DNA of 64,000 bases from an uncultured Bdellovibrionales bacterium (lineage in GTDB: Bacteria; Bdellovibrionota; Bdellovibrionia; Bdellovibrionales; Bdellovibrionaceae), in assembly GCA_903926205.1 (NCBI GenBank), contig CAIYID010000001.1:1-64000 (forward strand), written 5' to 3'. The stretch's first letter is position 1. Every line of letters starts with the position of its first letter. Positions 62,428 through 64,000 of this stretch are shown piece by piece. The notes beneath the pieces were generated by a model. The model was not told the origin of the DNA. It made no database searches and saw nothing but the letters and a program-made list of their open reading frames with translations. The translations under genes were made by a program, and so were the position numbers.

Positions 62428-64000
62428 ATGAAAACCACAGTTACAACTTCAGTTGGTGGCAAGCAAATTACCATTGAAACAGGTCGAATGGCCAAGCAGG
62501 CAGATGGCTCTGTTCTCGTATCAAGCGGAAGCAATCTTGTTCTCGTGACCGCCGTGAGTAGCCGAAAAGAATCAACTCTCGATTTTTTTCCACTCACTGT
62601 TGAGTACCAAGAAAAATTTTATGCCACAGGAAAGATTCCCGGAGGCTATTTCAAACGTGAGGGAAAACCAACCACCGAAGCTGTTCTTAATGCTCGATTG
62701 ATTGATCGTCCGATTCGACCTTCATTTCCAGAGGGTTATCGTTATGAGACTCAAGTGGTGGCAACAACACTGAGTGCGGATGGTTTGTTTCCGATTGAAG
62801 TTTTAGCAAGTATTGGAGCTTCAGCGGCTCTGCATATTTCAGATATTCCATTCAATGGACCAACGGCAGCGGTGCAAATTGGACGCGTGGAGGGTCAATT
62901 GATCGCCAATCCGACTCCGCTCCAGTTAGATAAATCAGATATGAATATTATCGTTGCGGGAACTCGCAATGGTCTTTTGATGGTGGAAGGTGAAACAAAA
63001 TTTGTGACTGAAGCGGATGCTTTAGCCGCGCTTAAATTTGGGCACCAAGCTTTGATTCCTTTATTGAATGCTCAAGATGAATTGCGCGAAAAAACTGGTT
63101 CTAAACCAAAACGTGAGTTCAAACCTCCACAGATCGATGCGGTATTCCGCTCCCAAGTTGAAGGTTTAATTAAAGCAAAAGTCGTTGCGGCGATGAACAT
63201 TCGTGAAAAAATGGAACGTTATTCGGCTGTTGATAAAGCAAAAAAAGAAGCGGACGCGGCCTTTGTTGCCACTATTGCTGATGACAAGGTGAAAGCTCTC
63301 CGCAGTAAAGATTTATCCAACATCGTTGAAGATCTTAAGTATCAAATCGCAAGAAGTATGATTTTGGATAAGGCGATTCGTATTGATGGACGGGATGTAA
63401 AAACTATTCGTCCTATTTCATGCGAAGTCGGAATTTTGCCACGGGCCCATGGCTCTGGTTTGTTTACACGTGGTGAGACTCAGGTTTTAGGAACTGCCAC
63501 TTTGGGAACTGGTGATGATGAACAAATGGTGGATAACCTTTTGGGCGTGATTACGAAGTCCTTCCTCTTGCATTATAACTTCCCTCCATTCTGTGTGGGT
63601 GAAGTGGGTCGTTTTGGCGGTCAAGGTCGACGTGAAATCGGACACGGAAATTTAGCAGAGCGAGCGATCAAAGCGGTCATTCCAGAAAAAGAAAAATTTC
63701 CTTACACGATTCGTTTGGTTGCAGATGTTCTTGAAAGTAATGGTTCGTCCTCAATGGGTACGGTTTGCTCTGGCATTTTAGCAATGCTGGATGCTGGTAT
63801 CCCGATTAAGGGAAATGTGGCTGGTATTGCCATGGGTCTGATCAAAGAGGGCGACCGCGTGGCGGTGCTTTCTGATATCTTGGGTGATGAAGATCATTTA
63901 GGAGACATGGACTTTAAAGTGGCAGGAACAGCGACAGGAATCACTGCTCTGCAAATGGATATCAAAATTGATAGCGTGAATTTTCAAATCATGGAAACAG
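62428..64000 (+). CDS. pnp: Polynucleotide phosphorylase (3' end beyond window)
   Basis: 524 codons from ATG 62428 (AGGAG upstream) and still open at the right edge. First RNase PH domain begins GGKQITIETGRMAKQADGS with TGKIPGGYFKREGKP and LIDRPIRPSFPEGY; a helical linker follows (about 225-315); the second RNase PH domain has IRPISCEVGILPRAHGSGLFTRGETQ and LESNGSSSMGTVC. The KH and S1 domains would lie outside. It degrades RNA from the 3' end using phosphate. Confidence 0.97.
   Translation, partial: MKTTVTTSVGGKQITIETGRMAKQADGSVLVSSGSNLVLVTAVSSRKESTLDFFPLTVEYQEKFYATGKIPGGYFKREGKPTTEAVLNARLIDRPIRPSFPEGYRYETQVVATTLSADGLFPIEVLASIGASAALHISDIPFNGPTAAVQIGRVEGQLIANPTPLQLDKSDMNIIVAGTRNGLLMVEGETKFVTEADALAALKFGHQALIPLLNAQDELREKTGSKPKREFKPPQIDAVFRSQVEGLIKAKVVAAMNIREKMERYSAVDKAKKEADAAFVATIADDKVKALRSKDLSNIVEDLKYQIARSMILDKAIRIDGRDVKTIRPISCEVGILPRAHGSGLFTRGETQVLGTATLGTGDDEQMVDNLLGVITKSFLLHYNFPPFCVGEVGRFGGQGRREIGHGNLAERAIKAVIPEKEKFPYTIRLVADVLESNGSSSMGTVCSGILAMLDAGIPIKGNVAGIAMGLIKEGDRVAVLSDILGDEDHLGDMDFKVAGTATGITALQMDIKIDSVNFQIMET

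Overview
The window looks like chromosomal DNA of a predatory or free-living member of the Bdellovibrionota (Bdellovibrio-like). The reasons are a TIGR02147-type regulator, many small secreted proteins and lipoproteins of unknown family, response regulators carrying HD-GYP domains, prepilin-like genes, moderately AT-rich genes with AGGAG-type ribosome sites and frequent GTG/TTG starts, and two excellent or good sigma-54 (-24/-12) promoter matches. No phage, insertion sequence or CRISPR array was seen. This is inferred from gene content; no database search was possible.

Layout. 1-2229: end of an unknown gene and a PAS histidine kinase that seems to have lost its N-terminus. 2234-7770 (minus): a tightly overlapping five-gene operon with an ATP-grasp/PLP-decarboxylase fusion, a transglutaminase-like protein, a urea-transporter-family channel, an outer-membrane protein and a BPL_N-type lipoprotein, with a divergent C39-like gene (7944-8399). 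8558-12604: a secreted protein behind a sigma-54 promoter, then the first B12-binding protein/heme-oxygenase pair. 12637-25152: envelope and secreted genes (transporter-like barrel, RND permease, GT2 glycosyltransferase, Ig/beta-helix lipoprotein, two paralogous diheme cytochromes c around tRNA-Arg, lipase-like hydrolase, Cys-rich repeat protein). 25540-31422: a five-gene signalling operon made of a histidine kinase, two receiver-HD proteins and a second B12-binding/heme-oxygenase pair. 31409-36606: lipoprotein, cytochrome b561, TPR-wHTH regulator and TIGR02147 regulator. 36962-45664: an operon mixing prepilin-like proteins with a membrane-bound spermidine-synthase-like enzyme and an acyltransferase; AdoMet decarboxylase lies just beyond on the other strand. 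46175-55231: a HAMP membrane protein, a second acyltransferase, a SWIM-SNF2 helicase, GNAT enzymes, tRNA-Leu, a Pro/Ala-rich outer-membrane protein and a SurA-like protein. 55419-64000: the housekeeping block rimP-nusA-infB-rbfA-truB-rpsO-pnp.

The most unusual system is the twice-occurring pair of a zinc-ribbon-like, CarH/AerR-type cobalamin-binding protein and a heme oxygenase fused to an unknown C-terminal domain. One copy is joined in an operon to a kinase and two receiver-HD proteins, which suggests a light- or tetrapyrrole-responsive switch connected to phosphorelay and perhaps cyclic-di-GMP. Second comes the ATP-grasp/decarboxylase operon, which looks like an undescribed small-molecule pathway with its own inner- and outer-membrane passage. 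Third is the prepilin/aminopropyltransferase operon.
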